From assembly GCF_028368975.1 (NCBI RefSeq), contig NZ_JAQNDM010000002.1, positions 3,280,425-3,344,424 on the forward strand: 64,000 bases of DNA. Direction: 5' to 3'. The translations under genes and the position numbers were made by a program. Under the pieces are notes generated by a model. The model was not told the origin of the DNA, did no database searches, and was given only the letters and a program-made list of their open reading frames with translations. The DNA is from Stigmatella ashevillena (GTDB lineage: Bacteria; Myxococcota; Myxococcia; Myxococcales; Myxococcaceae). Below, piece by piece: positions 53,789 to 62,146 of the stretch; position 1 is the stretch's first letter; each line of letters begins with the position of its first letter.

Positions 53789-53816
53789 AAGGGCTGCAGC
53801 AAGAGCTGCAGCCCTT
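53789..53816 (+). terminator. Rho-independent-like terminator or attenuator after the peptide gene
   Basis: Perfect 11-bp stem AAGGGCTGCAG (53789-53799) with CTGCAGCCCTT (53806-53816) and a 6-base loop; the right arm ends in TT and two more T follow. It lies 17 bases after the peptide stop and 11 bases before the protease ATG, so readthrough would set the ratio of peptide to protease. Confidence 0.75.
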
Positions 53817-53827
53817 TTCATCCCTCC

Positions 53828-55075
53828 ATGAGCTGGCTCGATCACGCCTCGACGGTCGTCATCCATCCCTTCACCCGCCAGACGGGGGGCGACGAGGTGG
53901 TCATCGGCCTCACGGAGACAGGGACGTTTCTGTCGTTGCCACCCGATGCAGTGGAACTGCTGGACGAGTTGGCGCTGGGCAAGACCGTCTCCGAGGTCCG
54001 GACGTGGTACGAGACCCGCTACGGGGAGGAGCCGGACATCGAAGGGCTTCTCGAGCACCTGTCCGCCTACGGCTTCGTGGGCTTGCCTCCCTCGCCCGAG
54101 GGCCAAACCCAGCCGCCCGCCGCGCCCTCCCAGACTCCGAAGAAGCAAACCTATCACCTGACCTTCATCTCCGAGCGCGTGGCCCGCGTCTTCTTCGGCC
54201 GCGGAGCCTTGGCGCTCTACGGGGCCGTCGTCACCGCCGGCATGGCCGCGGTGCTGGCGCGGCCCAGCATCGTCCCTGCCTGGCGCACCCTCTTCGTCCC
54301 CAGCCACATCACGGCAACGTCCCTGCTGGTGACGTTTCTCAGCCTGCTCACCATCGCGCTTCACGAACTGGCGCATTTGACGGCGGCCCGGGCCGCAGGC
54401 GTGTCATGCCGACTGGGGTTCGGCAACCGGCTGTGGACCCTGGTGGCCGAGACGGACATGTCGGGCATGTGGTCCCTGCCCAAGCACCAGCGCTACCTGC
54501 CCATCCTCGCGGGCCCGCTCTTCGATGTGGTCAGCGCATCGGCGGTCCTGCTCGCCCTGTTCGCTGGCAGCGAGGGCTGGCTCGCGCTCACCCCATGGAT
54601 GGTGCGCACGGGCGGCATCCTCCTCTTCATCCACCTGATGCGCCTGCTGTGGCAGTGCTACTTCTATGTCCGGACCGACTTCTACTACGCGCTGACCACC
54701 TTCTGGGACTGCAAGGATCTGCTGCGGGACACGGAGGACTTCCTGCGCAACCGGGTCGCCCGGCTGCGTGGCCGGAGCCCCCCGGTGGATCAGTCTCACA
54801 TTCCCGCGCGCGAGCGGCGTGTCATCGCCGTCTACTCGGTCATCTGGCTTCTGGGCCGGGTCTTGGCCTTTGGAACGCTGTTCTTCGTTCAGCTCCCCCT
54901 TCTCATTCATTACGTTCCCATCATCTTGCGCGCCATCGCCACCGGCCTCCAGGGTGGGTTGTATTCCTTCGTGGACTCCCTGCTCGTCATCACGATCTGG
55001 CTGGTGACGATGACCTTGGGCATCACGTTCTGGATACGGGAGCTGCGCGCGCCTTCCCGCCGCCCGGTGAGGTAA
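53828..55075 (+). CDS. PqqD-like/M50 membrane metalloprotease
   Basis: 415 residues from ATG 53828; an ORF opening at a TTG (53780) would read through the terminator hairpin and is rejected. No clear Shine-Dalgarno precedes the ATG. Residues about 10-85 look like a PqqD-type RiPP recognition element: a three-strand then helical layout with GTFLSLPPDAVELLDELALGKTVSEV and a second helix LEHLSAYGFV. About 105-400 is a membrane domain with HELAH (179-183), the M50 zinc motif, and LAGPLFD (227-233) supplying the third ligand, with about six membrane helices. The RRE-plus-M50 architecture is that of peptide-maturation proteases that clip leader peptides in the membrane. The TPR gene follows after 3 bases. 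Confidence 0.8.
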   Translation: MSWLDHASTVVIHPFTRQTGGDEVVIGLTETGTFLSLPPDAVELLDELALGKTVSEVRTWYETRYGEEPDIEGLLEHLSAYGFVGLPPSPEGQTQPPAAPSQTPKKQTYHLTFISERVARVFFGRGALALYGAVVTAGMAAVLARPSIVPAWRTLFVPSHITATSLLVTFLSLLTIALHELAHLTAARAAGVSCRLGFGNRLWTLVAETDMSGMWSLPKHQRYLPILAGPLFDVVSASAVLLALFAGSEGWLALTPWMVRTGGILLFIHLMRLLWQCYFYVRTDFYYALTTFWDCKDLLRDTEDFLRNRVARLRGRSPPVDQSHIPARERRVIAVYSVIWLLGRVLAFGTLFFVQLPLLIHYVPIILRAIATGLQGGLYSFVDSLLVITIWLVTMTLGITFWIRELRAPSRRPVR

Positions 55076-55078
55076 GCC

Positions 55079-57049
55079 ATGCACGAAGACCCACGGCAGC
55101 CCCTGTCCTATTCTGCCCTTCGCGGCCACACCGTCCTGCTGGAAGCCCCTCCGGGCAACTCCCGGAGCGCCCTGCTCGAGAACTTCGTCGCGCAGGCGGG
55201 CGCCTCCTCCAACGCCCAGGTGTTCTCATCGAACATGGACGAAGCGGGGCCCTGGACGGGCCTCCAGGGGCTGCTGCGCGGCATGCTCCCGCGGCTGCGG
55301 GCCGAGGCCCCTGATCTGGTGGAGCGGCACGCCTACGAGTTGGAGCAGATCCTCCCTGAGCTGCTCGGCCAGCTCTTGCAGAGCCAGGTCAGCCTGACCG
55401 ACTCCGTGCCCCTCACCGAGCGTGTCCGCAGCTACCCCATCGATCGCGCCTACCGCCTGCTGCACGGCTGTGTGGACCTGATGGCCGCGTGGCAGCAGCG
55501 CATCGACCGCGCTCCGTGGGTGCTCGCGTTCGACCACGCGGACCGCGCGGGCGCCTTGGTGGTGCGCTTCTTCGCGGAGCTCACGCGGCGGCATGTCGGC
55601 CGCATGGAAGTGAGCCTGCTCTTGGCGGTGGCCCCTGGCCAGGCTCAGTCCCTGCGAGCACGGCTGGGAGAGAGCATTCCCGTGAAGCACCTGGACGTGG
55701 CGCTGCCGCATGAGGCGCCGCCCGCCCTGGATCCAGATCAGCAAGGGCATGAGGCGCTGGAGCTGGAGAAGCGCATCACGGACCGCAAGGGCGCGGAGAT
55801 CCACATGCCGCGCCTCATCTCTCTCTGGCGCAACAGCAGAACGCCGGAGCGGGCGCTGCGGTGGCATTGCATGGCGCTGTCCCTCTACAACCACCACGGC
55901 TATTACGAGGATGCTCTCACTTACGCGCTGCCGCTCCTCGAAGACCTGGAGCGCGCCATTACCTGCGGGGGTAACTTCAGCCGGTGGGACATCGTCTCGG
56001 GCCTCTTCAACGCCCTGGTCGCCACGGGGCAGCCCGAGCGCGCCCATCAGCTCGTGTTCGACGAGGCCTATTCGAAGATCACCGATCCCAATCAACGGGT
56101 GAGCATCTGCTACTCGCTGTCCATGCTGCATGCGCGCTTCCTCAAGAACCCGGACTTCACGCTGGCGGAGCAGTTCCTGGAGCGTGCCCAGGATGCCGTG
56201 CAGCACAGCACCTTGCCCGACGATGAGAAGCACTTCCTCACCGTGTTCAACTTCAACGGCCTGGCCCTCATCCGCCACCGCCAAGGGCGGGCCGCCGAGG
56301 CGGTCAAACTGTGCCGGGAGGGCTTCGAGCACCTGCAGCGCAACCTGCACCTGGAGCGGCACCGGCTGCACCGCTCGGTGCTGCTCTACAATATCGCGCA
56401 GGTCAACATGTCCACCCGGGCTTACGAGGAAGCCCTGCGCAACTACTCGACCGCCATCGAGATGGATCCCCACTACTCGGAGTATTTCAACGAGCGGGGA
56501 AGCGTCTTCCTGCGCATGGACCGGCTGGAAGAGGCGGTGGCCGACTATCAGCGCGCCATCGCGCTGAGCCCTCCTTACCGGGAGGTGTGGACCAACTTGG
56601 GGCAGGCCTTGCGCCGGATGGGACGGTGGGAAGACGCGATCGCCGCGTACTCCAAGGCCATTGACCTGGACCCGGCCCAGGTGCTCCCCAGGGTGGGGCG
56701 CGCGCAGGCCCACGAAGCGCTCGGCCATGACCGGGAGGCCATCGAGGACTACAGCACCGCGCTGGCGCTGGACAGCCAGCAACCGCTGGTCTGGGCCAAC
56801 CGGGCCGCGCTGCACTACGAGGCGGAGCGCCTGGCCGAGGCGGTGGCTGACTTGAGCAAGGCCATTGCCCTGGCCCCCGGCACCGCCGACCTGTATCAGA
56901 ACCGCGCGTTTGCCTTGGAGGGGCTGGGGAGATTGAAGGAAGCGCGCGAGGACTTGCGCAAGTACCTGGAAGTGGCCCCCGCGGCCGAGGACCGCGGCGG
57001 CGTGGAGTCGCACCTCGTAGCCCTGGAAGAGCAGCTACGGGTGGCGTGA
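55079..57049 (+). CDS. NTPase-like/TPR protein of the peptide operon
   Basis: 656 residues, starting 3 bases after the protease stop with GGTGAGG upstream. Residues about 12-240 resemble an AAA/STAND NTPase: HTVLLEAPPGNSRSALLENF sits where a Walker A would be but has N-S-R-S in place of G-K-S/T, and WVLAFDHADRAG is placed like Walker B (D-D becomes D-H), so ATP hydrolysis is doubtful. A helical middle region (about 240-400) follows, then about six TPR units (about 405-640) with canonical NYSTAIEMDPHYSEYFNERG and VWTNLGQALRRMGRWEDAIAAYSKAIDLDP. Probably a scaffold or regulator in the same pathway as the protease and peptide; convergent with the kinase-AAA gene. Confidence 0.8.
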   Translation: MHEDPRQPLSYSALRGHTVLLEAPPGNSRSALLENFVAQAGASSNAQVFSSNMDEAGPWTGLQGLLRGMLPRLRAEAPDLVERHAYELEQILPELLGQLLQSQVSLTDSVPLTERVRSYPIDRAYRLLHGCVDLMAAWQQRIDRAPWVLAFDHADRAGALVVRFFAELTRRHVGRMEVSLLLAVAPGQAQSLRARLGESIPVKHLDVALPHEAPPALDPDQQGHEALELEKRITDRKGAEIHMPRLISLWRNSRTPERALRWHCMALSLYNHHGYYEDALTYALPLLEDLERAITCGGNFSRWDIVSGLFNALVATGQPERAHQLVFDEAYSKITDPNQRVSICYSLSMLHARFLKNPDFTLAEQFLERAQDAVQHSTLPDDEKHFLTVFNFNGLALIRHRQGRAAEAVKLCREGFEHLQRNLHLERHRLHRSVLLYNIAQVNMSTRAYEEALRNYSTAIEMDPHYSEYFNERGSVFLRMDRLEEAVADYQRAIALSPPYREVWTNLGQALRRMGRWEDAIAAYSKAIDLDPAQVLPRVGRAQAHEALGHDREAIEDYSTALALDSQQPLVWANRAALHYEAERLAEAVADLSKAIALAPGTADLYQNRAFALEGLGRLKEAREDLRKYLEVAPAAEDRGGVESHLVALEEQLRVA

Positions 57050-57105
57050 GCCACTCTCTGCCGTATGAGACAGCCCGGTGGAGGTGACAGGTCGAGCTCA
57101 GAGGC

Positions 57106-60100
57106 TCATGGGTTGCCGACGCGGGCCAGTTCGGCCTCGGCGCGCGCGAGATCGCCGACCGCCTCAAGCCGTTGGAAGAGCTCCCTGGCGCGCAAGAGGT
57201 GGGCCTTGCGCTCTGGGGCTTCTGGGGCCAGGTGCCGCCCCTGCTCGAGCCGGGCCCGGCCTTCCTCATAGGGCATCGCCAACTCCACGGCGCGCTCGGC
57301 GCAGCGCTGCCAGGTACGCCGCGCCACCTCGGTCCGCCCCAAGAGCCAGGCCTCCTGCCCGTCGCAGAGCAGGGAGAACGGCTCTGCGAACGAGAAGGCC
57401 CGGGTGTAGGCCCGCAAGGACTTGCAACCCTCCCTCGCTGCCCGCTCCAACTCCCGTACTCCAGGGGCCCGGCCGCCCGTCACTCGCTCCCACGCCGCGA
57501 GATACACCTCTGTGACCATGCGTAACCCACCGACGATAAGGCAGTTCACCGGCTTTCTGCCCCTCATCAGCGCCAACCCCCTGGCCGCCATCTCGAGCGC
57601 GCGCTCCCGCTGCCCACCCTGCAGCAGGGCCAGGGACAGCGGGCCGTAGAGCAGGGTTGTCTCCGTGGAACTCGCATGGGACTCGCACCAGGGCAGCACC
57701 TGCTCCAGCTCGCGGATGGCCTCCGCGCTACGGCCCAGACGAACGAGGCAGCGCGCCCGCAGCAACGGTCCCCAGTACGAGGGCTGCTCGGCATTGCGCC
57801 TTCGCGCGGAGAGCTCGAGCTCATGCGAGATCTCGACCCCTCGACGGAAACCTCCCTGGTAGTAGAACGCATTCAACAACATGCTGCAGCCCTGCTCGAA
57901 TTGGCGGAAATCCCTGGCGGTGCTGGCAAGCCCCCGGGCCTGTTCCGCCCAGGCCTCCGCCTCCCTCCACCGGGCCTGGCTGATGCCACAGACCACACGG
58001 CGCACCAGCACGTAGATCAAGCTGTCCGTGCTCTCCACTCGCTTGGCCGTGGTCACGGCTCGCTCGCACCAGTCGTTCACCATCGACCGCAGGCCAGGGA
58101 TGGCGTTCAGGATTGTCGCCATGATGATGTAGGCGCGCGCCAGGTCTGGTGAAGGTCCCGCGGGCTCCAGCAGGTTGACCAACCGGAGCGCCGACCAGAT
58201 CACGCGTACGGCATCCTGCTGGAAGACATAAATCTCATTGAGTCTTGTCGTCAGATGCCCGGCCTCGATGCGCAGCTTGCGGCGCTCGGGCGACTGCTCC
58301 TCGAAGGACTCGGGCGTGACCGCCTGCGCGAGCCGCACGAGCAGCTCGCGTGCGAGGCGCAGGCGCCAAGCCTTGGGGCTCTTGGGCAACGGCCAGCCTA
58401 GGTTCTCCAGGTTCTGTCCAACATGCGTGACGCAGGAGGCCATGTCGCCGATGAGGTAGAAGGACTCTGCCAGCCGCCCCTGCAGGTGTCCGATGTGGAT
58501 CGCCTGTGCGGCCTTCGCCTGGGCAATCTCCAGGGCCCGCTGGAAATAGGGGATGGCCGCATGGCAGGCATAGACAGACATGGCCTGCTCCCCTGCCCGC
58601 TCCGCGTAGTGGGCCTCCCGCTCCGTGTTACCTGCCTGGCCCCAGTGGTAGGCGAGCGCCGCCAGCCACTCGGAGGCGTTGGGGTACGCTGCCTCGATGC
58701 AGAGCGCCGCCCGGCGGTGCAGCTCTCGCGCCTTCTCCCCTGACAGGCTGGCCAGTGTGCCCTCTCGCAGCTTGTCGTGGGCGAAACGCCACCGCCCTTC
58801 CGCGAAGTCCAGCACCGCGGCGCCCGCGCAGTCTTCCAGCCACCGATCCAAGTCCTCCTCGGGCGCGCTGGCCCTCAGCACCTGAAGGTCCAGGTGGCGG
58901 CCCACCACCGCCGCCAGCTGTAGCAGTTCGCGCGCCGGAGCCGGCACCCTGTCCAGTCGCCGCTGGATGATCTGCCGCACGCCTCCGGCGAAGACCCGCT
59001 CCGGCAGGGGCGCGGCCCCAATCCTATCCAACTGCCCCGCCTCCTCCGCCAGCGCGCGCACCACCTCTACCAGGAAGAAGGGGTTGCCCTCCGTCTCTCG
59101 CCGGAGCAACTCCAGCACCTGCGGCGCACGGCCGGCCTCGCCGATCATCGACTCGCTCAGGTGCGCCATCTCCTCCGCCCCAAGCCGCGGCACGCCCAGC
59201 ACCCGCATGGCCGGCAGCTCCTGGGAAAGCCCGGGCTGCTCGTCGTCGCGGTACGTGGCGACCACCAGCAGCGGCAGCGTGGCCGCGCACGCCGACAGCC
59301 GCGCCAATAGCCGCTTGGACTCGGCACGCCCCCACTGCAAGTCCTCGAGGATCAACAGGGTCGGCTGGCCGAGTCGCTCGAAGAGTGCCTCCACCACGCC
59401 CATCAGACGCTCCTGGGCAATGTCACCGCCGACCTCCAGCACTTCCGGCACCTGCCTCTGCAGCAGCGCCTCCAGATTCGGCACCAGGGACTTGAGCACG
59501 CTGGCCTCGAAGTCGCTCGGCCCGGACAGCAGCGCCAGCCAGGGCAGCACCGACCGGAAGTCCTCATACGGGCTGCCTCCGCTGCTGACGGCTTGGCCCC
59601 GCAGCACCACAGCCCCCCGCACCATGGCCAGCGTGCGAATCTCTTCCACCAGCCGCGACTTGCCCACCCCGCTCTCTCCGCCCACCAGCCACGCCTCGCC
59701 CTGACCGGCCAACGCCCGCTCCAGCGCCTGCTCCAACAGCTCGCGCTCGCGTTCCCGGCCCACGAAGCGTGCCGACCGCAGGTAGCTCTCGCGCGTGGCC
59801 TGGGTCTCGAACTGGACCTGCTGGCCGACCATCTCCCGCAGGTCCTTCAGCACCTCTTCGGCACGCGTGTAGCGCTCGCGCCGGTCTGCCACCATCAGTC
59901 GTTGGAGGAGCTTCGCCAAGCGTGGCTCTGACTCCTGGGCCCCCGCCCCCATGCGCTGCACCATCACCCCCACACTGTACAGATCCGAAGCCTCCGAGGC
60001 CGACTCTCCCTGGAAGAGCTCGGGTGCGATGTACCCCGGCGTGCCCGCCGTCCCGTGCGGCTCGCCTCGCTCGCGTGCCAGAGCCAGGCCAAAATCCAGC

Positions 60101-60624
60101 ACTTTCACCTGCCCGTCCACCACCAGCACGTTGGCCGGCTTCAGGTCCCGGTGGATGAAGCCCCGGCGATGCATGTACGCGAGCGCTTGCAGCAGCTGCA
60201 CCAGCAGGTCGATCTGCACCCTGGGCGCCTGGCCCCGCCCCGCCTCCAACAGCGTCTTCGCCCCCGCCAGCAGTTCCATGGTGAGGTAGGGCCGCTGCTC
60301 CTCATCGAACCCGTAATCCAGCACGTGGATGACGTGAGGGTGGCGCAGCGAGGTGAGCGCCTTGAACTCGGCGGCCAGGTCCCGCGCCATCTCACGCGAG
60401 GTGGTCACCGTGGTGGCATTCCACGAGGCCTCTTGTGCCAAGCTCCCCAGCGAGCGATGCAACCGTTTGAGTGCAATGGACCCGCCCAGCCGATCCAAGG
60501 CGCGGTACACAGTCCCCATGCCTCCGCGACCGACGACTTCCAGGAGTTGGTAGCGGCGGCCCACCAGTGAGTCCTGCGCGCTGACTCCCGTGACCTCTAC
60601 CTTCTCGGTCCCCAAGTGTTGCAT
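57106..60624 (-). CDS. Ser/Thr kinase-AAA ATPase-helical repeat fusion (PknK/MalT-like)
   Basis: 1172 residues. Kinase domain about 25-270: glycine loop VGRGGMGTVYRA, Lys 53 in IALKRL, HRDLKPANV (158-166), DFG (177-179), APE (200-202). An AAA_16-type ATPase follows (about 285-640): FVGRERERELLEQAL, Walker A GGESGVGKSRL (315-325), Walker B LLILEDLQW, and the arginine-containing TYRDDEQPG segment. The remaining 520 residues are TPR-like helical repeats. This architecture occurs in PknK-type kinases and is common in myxobacteria as a signal transducer. No DNA-binding domain is fused. Convergent with the TPR gene (56 bases); 5' side faces gene remnants. Confidence 0.94.
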   Translation of the reverse strand: MQHLGTEKVEVTGVSAQDSLVGRRYQLLEVVGRGGMGTVYRALDRLGGSIALKRLHRSLGSLAQEASWNATTVTTSREMARDLAAEFKALTSLRHPHVIHVLDYGFDEEQRPYLTMELLAGAKTLLEAGRGQAPRVQIDLLVQLLQALAYMHRRGFIHRDLKPANVLVVDGQVKVLDFGLALARERGEPHGTAGTPGYIAPELFQGESASEASDLYSVGVMVQRMGAGAQESEPRLAKLLQRLMVADRRERYTRAEEVLKDLREMVGQQVQFETQATRESYLRSARFVGRERERELLEQALERALAGQGEAWLVGGESGVGKSRLVEEIRTLAMVRGAVVLRGQAVSSGGSPYEDFRSVLPWLALLSGPSDFEASVLKSLVPNLEALLQRQVPEVLEVGGDIAQERLMGVVEALFERLGQPTLLILEDLQWGRAESKRLLARLSACAATLPLLVVATYRDDEQPGLSQELPAMRVLGVPRLGAEEMAHLSESMIGEAGRAPQVLELLRRETEGNPFFLVEVVRALAEEAGQLDRIGAAPLPERVFAGGVRQIIQRRLDRVPAPARELLQLAAVVGRHLDLQVLRASAPEEDLDRWLEDCAGAAVLDFAEGRWRFAHDKLREGTLASLSGEKARELHRRAALCIEAAYPNASEWLAALAYHWGQAGNTEREAHYAERAGEQAMSVYACHAAIPYFQRALEIAQAKAAQAIHIGHLQGRLAESFYLIGDMASCVTHVGQNLENLGWPLPKSPKAWRLRLARELLVRLAQAVTPESFEEQSPERRKLRIEAGHLTTRLNEIYVFQQDAVRVIWSALRLVNLLEPAGPSPDLARAYIIMATILNAIPGLRSMVNDWCERAVTTAKRVESTDSLIYVLVRRVVCGISQARWREAEAWAEQARGLASTARDFRQFEQGCSMLLNAFYYQGGFRRGVEISHELELSARRRNAEQPSYWGPLLRARCLVRLGRSAEAIRELEQVLPWCESHASSTETTLLYGPLSLALLQGGQRERALEMAARGLALMRGRKPVNCLIVGGLRMVTEVYLAAWERVTGGRAPGVRELERAAREGCKSLRAYTRAFSFAEPFSLLCDGQEAWLLGRTEVARRTWQRCAERAVELAMPYEEGRARLEQGRHLAPEAPERKAHLLRARELFQRLEAVGDLARAEAELARVGNP

Positions 60625-60770
60625 TCGTCTCCAACGTGAGGCTCTCTGCCTCTGACCTGGGTTTTCTCGGCCCGGAACGTGTCGTTCGATACGGACAGGA
60701 CTCTACCGGGGCGCCTGCCGGAGCGCATCCGCGCCAAGCCTCCATTCCAGGTCCCTGCTCGGCACACAAA

Positions 60771-60893
60771 TGCGGGCTTTCTCAGGCCGATGTTGCGGCG
60801 TGTGTCGGCCTCTACGCTCAGGGCCAGTTGCACCGTCACTTCAAGCGCATCATCGGCGTGACGCCAGGTGCGTACGCCCGCGCCGTTCGCTGA
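60771..60893 (+). pseudogene. C-terminal remnant of an AraC-family regulator
   Basis: About 40 residues ending at TGA 60893: GLSQADVAACVGLYAQGQLHRHFKR, then IIGVTPGAYARAV. This is the second helix-turn-helix of an AraC-type DNA-binding domain. Upstream, in the same frame, there is no continuation of the domain, so only the 3' tail of the gene remains. No start codon or promoter seen. Confidence 0.65.
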
Positions 60894-60951
60894 ACAGGCA
60901 CGGGCCTGATGAGGCTGCCTGCCTGGCTCCGTATTTCTGACGCGGAAGAGC

Positions 60952-61509
60952 CTATCGAGTGCTCTCCTTTGCAACAACCTGAACCGGGAGCGGACAGGCC
61001 GCGAGCACCGTGGCCAGGTCCGCCGCTCCCGAAGCGATGCGGGTCATCACACGCGGCGCACAGGCTTGCTGGTTCAGCCTCAGCGAGTTGTGTCCACCGG
61101 TGAGGGTCACGAACTGAGCCGCCTTGCCACTGTGGTTGTCACAGTCATAGCTCCCCCTCCCCTCTTCTGCTCTGTTTCTCACAAGGGCTCGCGACTGGAC
61201 GACAGCCGCGCGCTTGGCCGGATCGGGGGTAACGCTGGCAGAGAGCAACTGCAGGTTTGGGGCGAGCACCGCAGGCGAAACCTCCATGAGCAACATGAGG
61301 ATGTGTGTCCAATCCTAAGCTCGATGGCCCAAGGCTCGGGTCTGGCTGGAGACGGGGCGGTCAATCCGCTGAATCTCCGGGGAGCCACAGTGTTCGGGAA
61401 GGGAACCGGTGAGTGCCAGTTCAGGCCTGTTGTCGCGGCTGGAGGTGCTGTCACATGCGGTGGCGGCGACAAAGGACACCAACAGCAGGGCACGCTGGCG
61501 CGAAGTCAT
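60952..61509 (-). pseudogene. Predicted lipoprotein gene with an in-frame TAG
   Basis: One frame from ATG 61509 to the stop at 60952 would encode 185 codons, broken by TAG at 61315-61317. The N-terminus (MTSRQRALLLVSFVAATAC) is a lipoprotein signal with lipobox ATAC. After the TAG the frame continues with two cysteines in GSYDCDN...QQACAP and a further ACPLP. No family recognised. Frame continuity on both sides favours a nonsense change in a former gene; the alternative is chance open frame. The region has weak codon bias. Confidence 0.45.
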
Positions 61510-61866
61510 GGCCGAGAGATTGAAGACCCCTTCAACCACAAACAAGAGCATTGAAGACAATCTTGGCTCATCCACGCATGTTCATCGTGGGGCTGAAGCG
61601 CAGGGACATCCCCACCTCCGTGCCCCGCACGAGGGTGAAGCTCACGAAGGCTCCGCGGTCAGCCATCGTCTGTGCGGCTGCCGTCCCCGTGAACAGCAAC
61701 GCGAGCGCGCAGCCCGCCTGGAGCAGCGGGTTAACGGCGGGAGGCAGGTTCTGCCGAAGGAAGGGCTCCGCGCGAGGCTCCCAGGTGACTCGTCCATGCC
61801 AGAGTGATTCAGCGCGAGCAGGGCCAGGGGAATACGAACCCGAAGGATTCCCACGAGCGCGCACCC
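61510..61866 (-). other. No intact gene; signal-peptide-like fragment
   Basis: On the reverse strand 61568-61726 encodes a hydrophobic segment (LLQAGCALALLFTGTAAAQ) and about 35 further residues ending in a stop. It could be the head of a former exported protein, but it has no start codon with a ribosome site and no downstream continuation. Nothing else in this stretch can be supported. Confidence 0.3.
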
Positions 61867-61875
61867 CGCGTCATG

Positions 61876-62010
61876 GAGGTTTTCGACAACCGAGCCCTCG
61901 CCCAAGCGCTCCACCAGTTCACTCACTGTCGCCCGGGCCCCATGAGCGAGGAAAACCTCCCGCGCGGCGTCGAGAATGTCTTCGCCGCGAATGGAGACGG
62001 GGCGGGCCAT
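61876..62010 (-). pseudogene. N-terminal remnant of a TetR-family regulator
   Basis: From ATG 62010 the first 33 residues (RPVSIRGEDILDAAREVFLAHGARATVSEL) match the first helices of a TetR-type DNA-binding domain. The expected recognition helix (G-x-S-x-G-x-x-Y-x-x-F) is then garbled (VERLGEGSVVENLHDAG), which suggests a small deletion or frameshift, and the ligand-binding domain is missing. The gap 62011-62146 to the radical SAM gene shows no other coding signal. Confidence 0.55.
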
Positions 62011-62146
62011 GGGGTCATCGAGTGTGTACTCAAATACGCTACAGTCGAAGGTCCCCTGGGAGTCAATCGGCGACGGAGGAACAGCAGGACGTGGTTCTTG
62101 ACGGCCGCCAGGGTCCTCTTCTTGGATGCAGTGTGGAGAACGGCCC

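Noticed and set aside
53780-53827. Protease start at TTG 53780, giving a Cys-rich N-terminus (ACKGCSKSC)
   Set aside because: Those codons are the arms of the 11-bp terminator hairpin; the PqqD-like domain begins at ATG 53828.
50053-61317. Genome-wide recoding of TAG (pyrrolysine-like) to explain two in-frame TAG codons
   Set aside because: Several intact genes here end at TAG (for example 724, 44108 and 53771), so TAG functions as a stop; no suppressor tRNA is visible.
60952-61575. Forward-strand open frames at 61066-61554 and 61409-61807
   Set aside because: No start context, no domain, and they overlap the more gene-like reverse-strand remnants.
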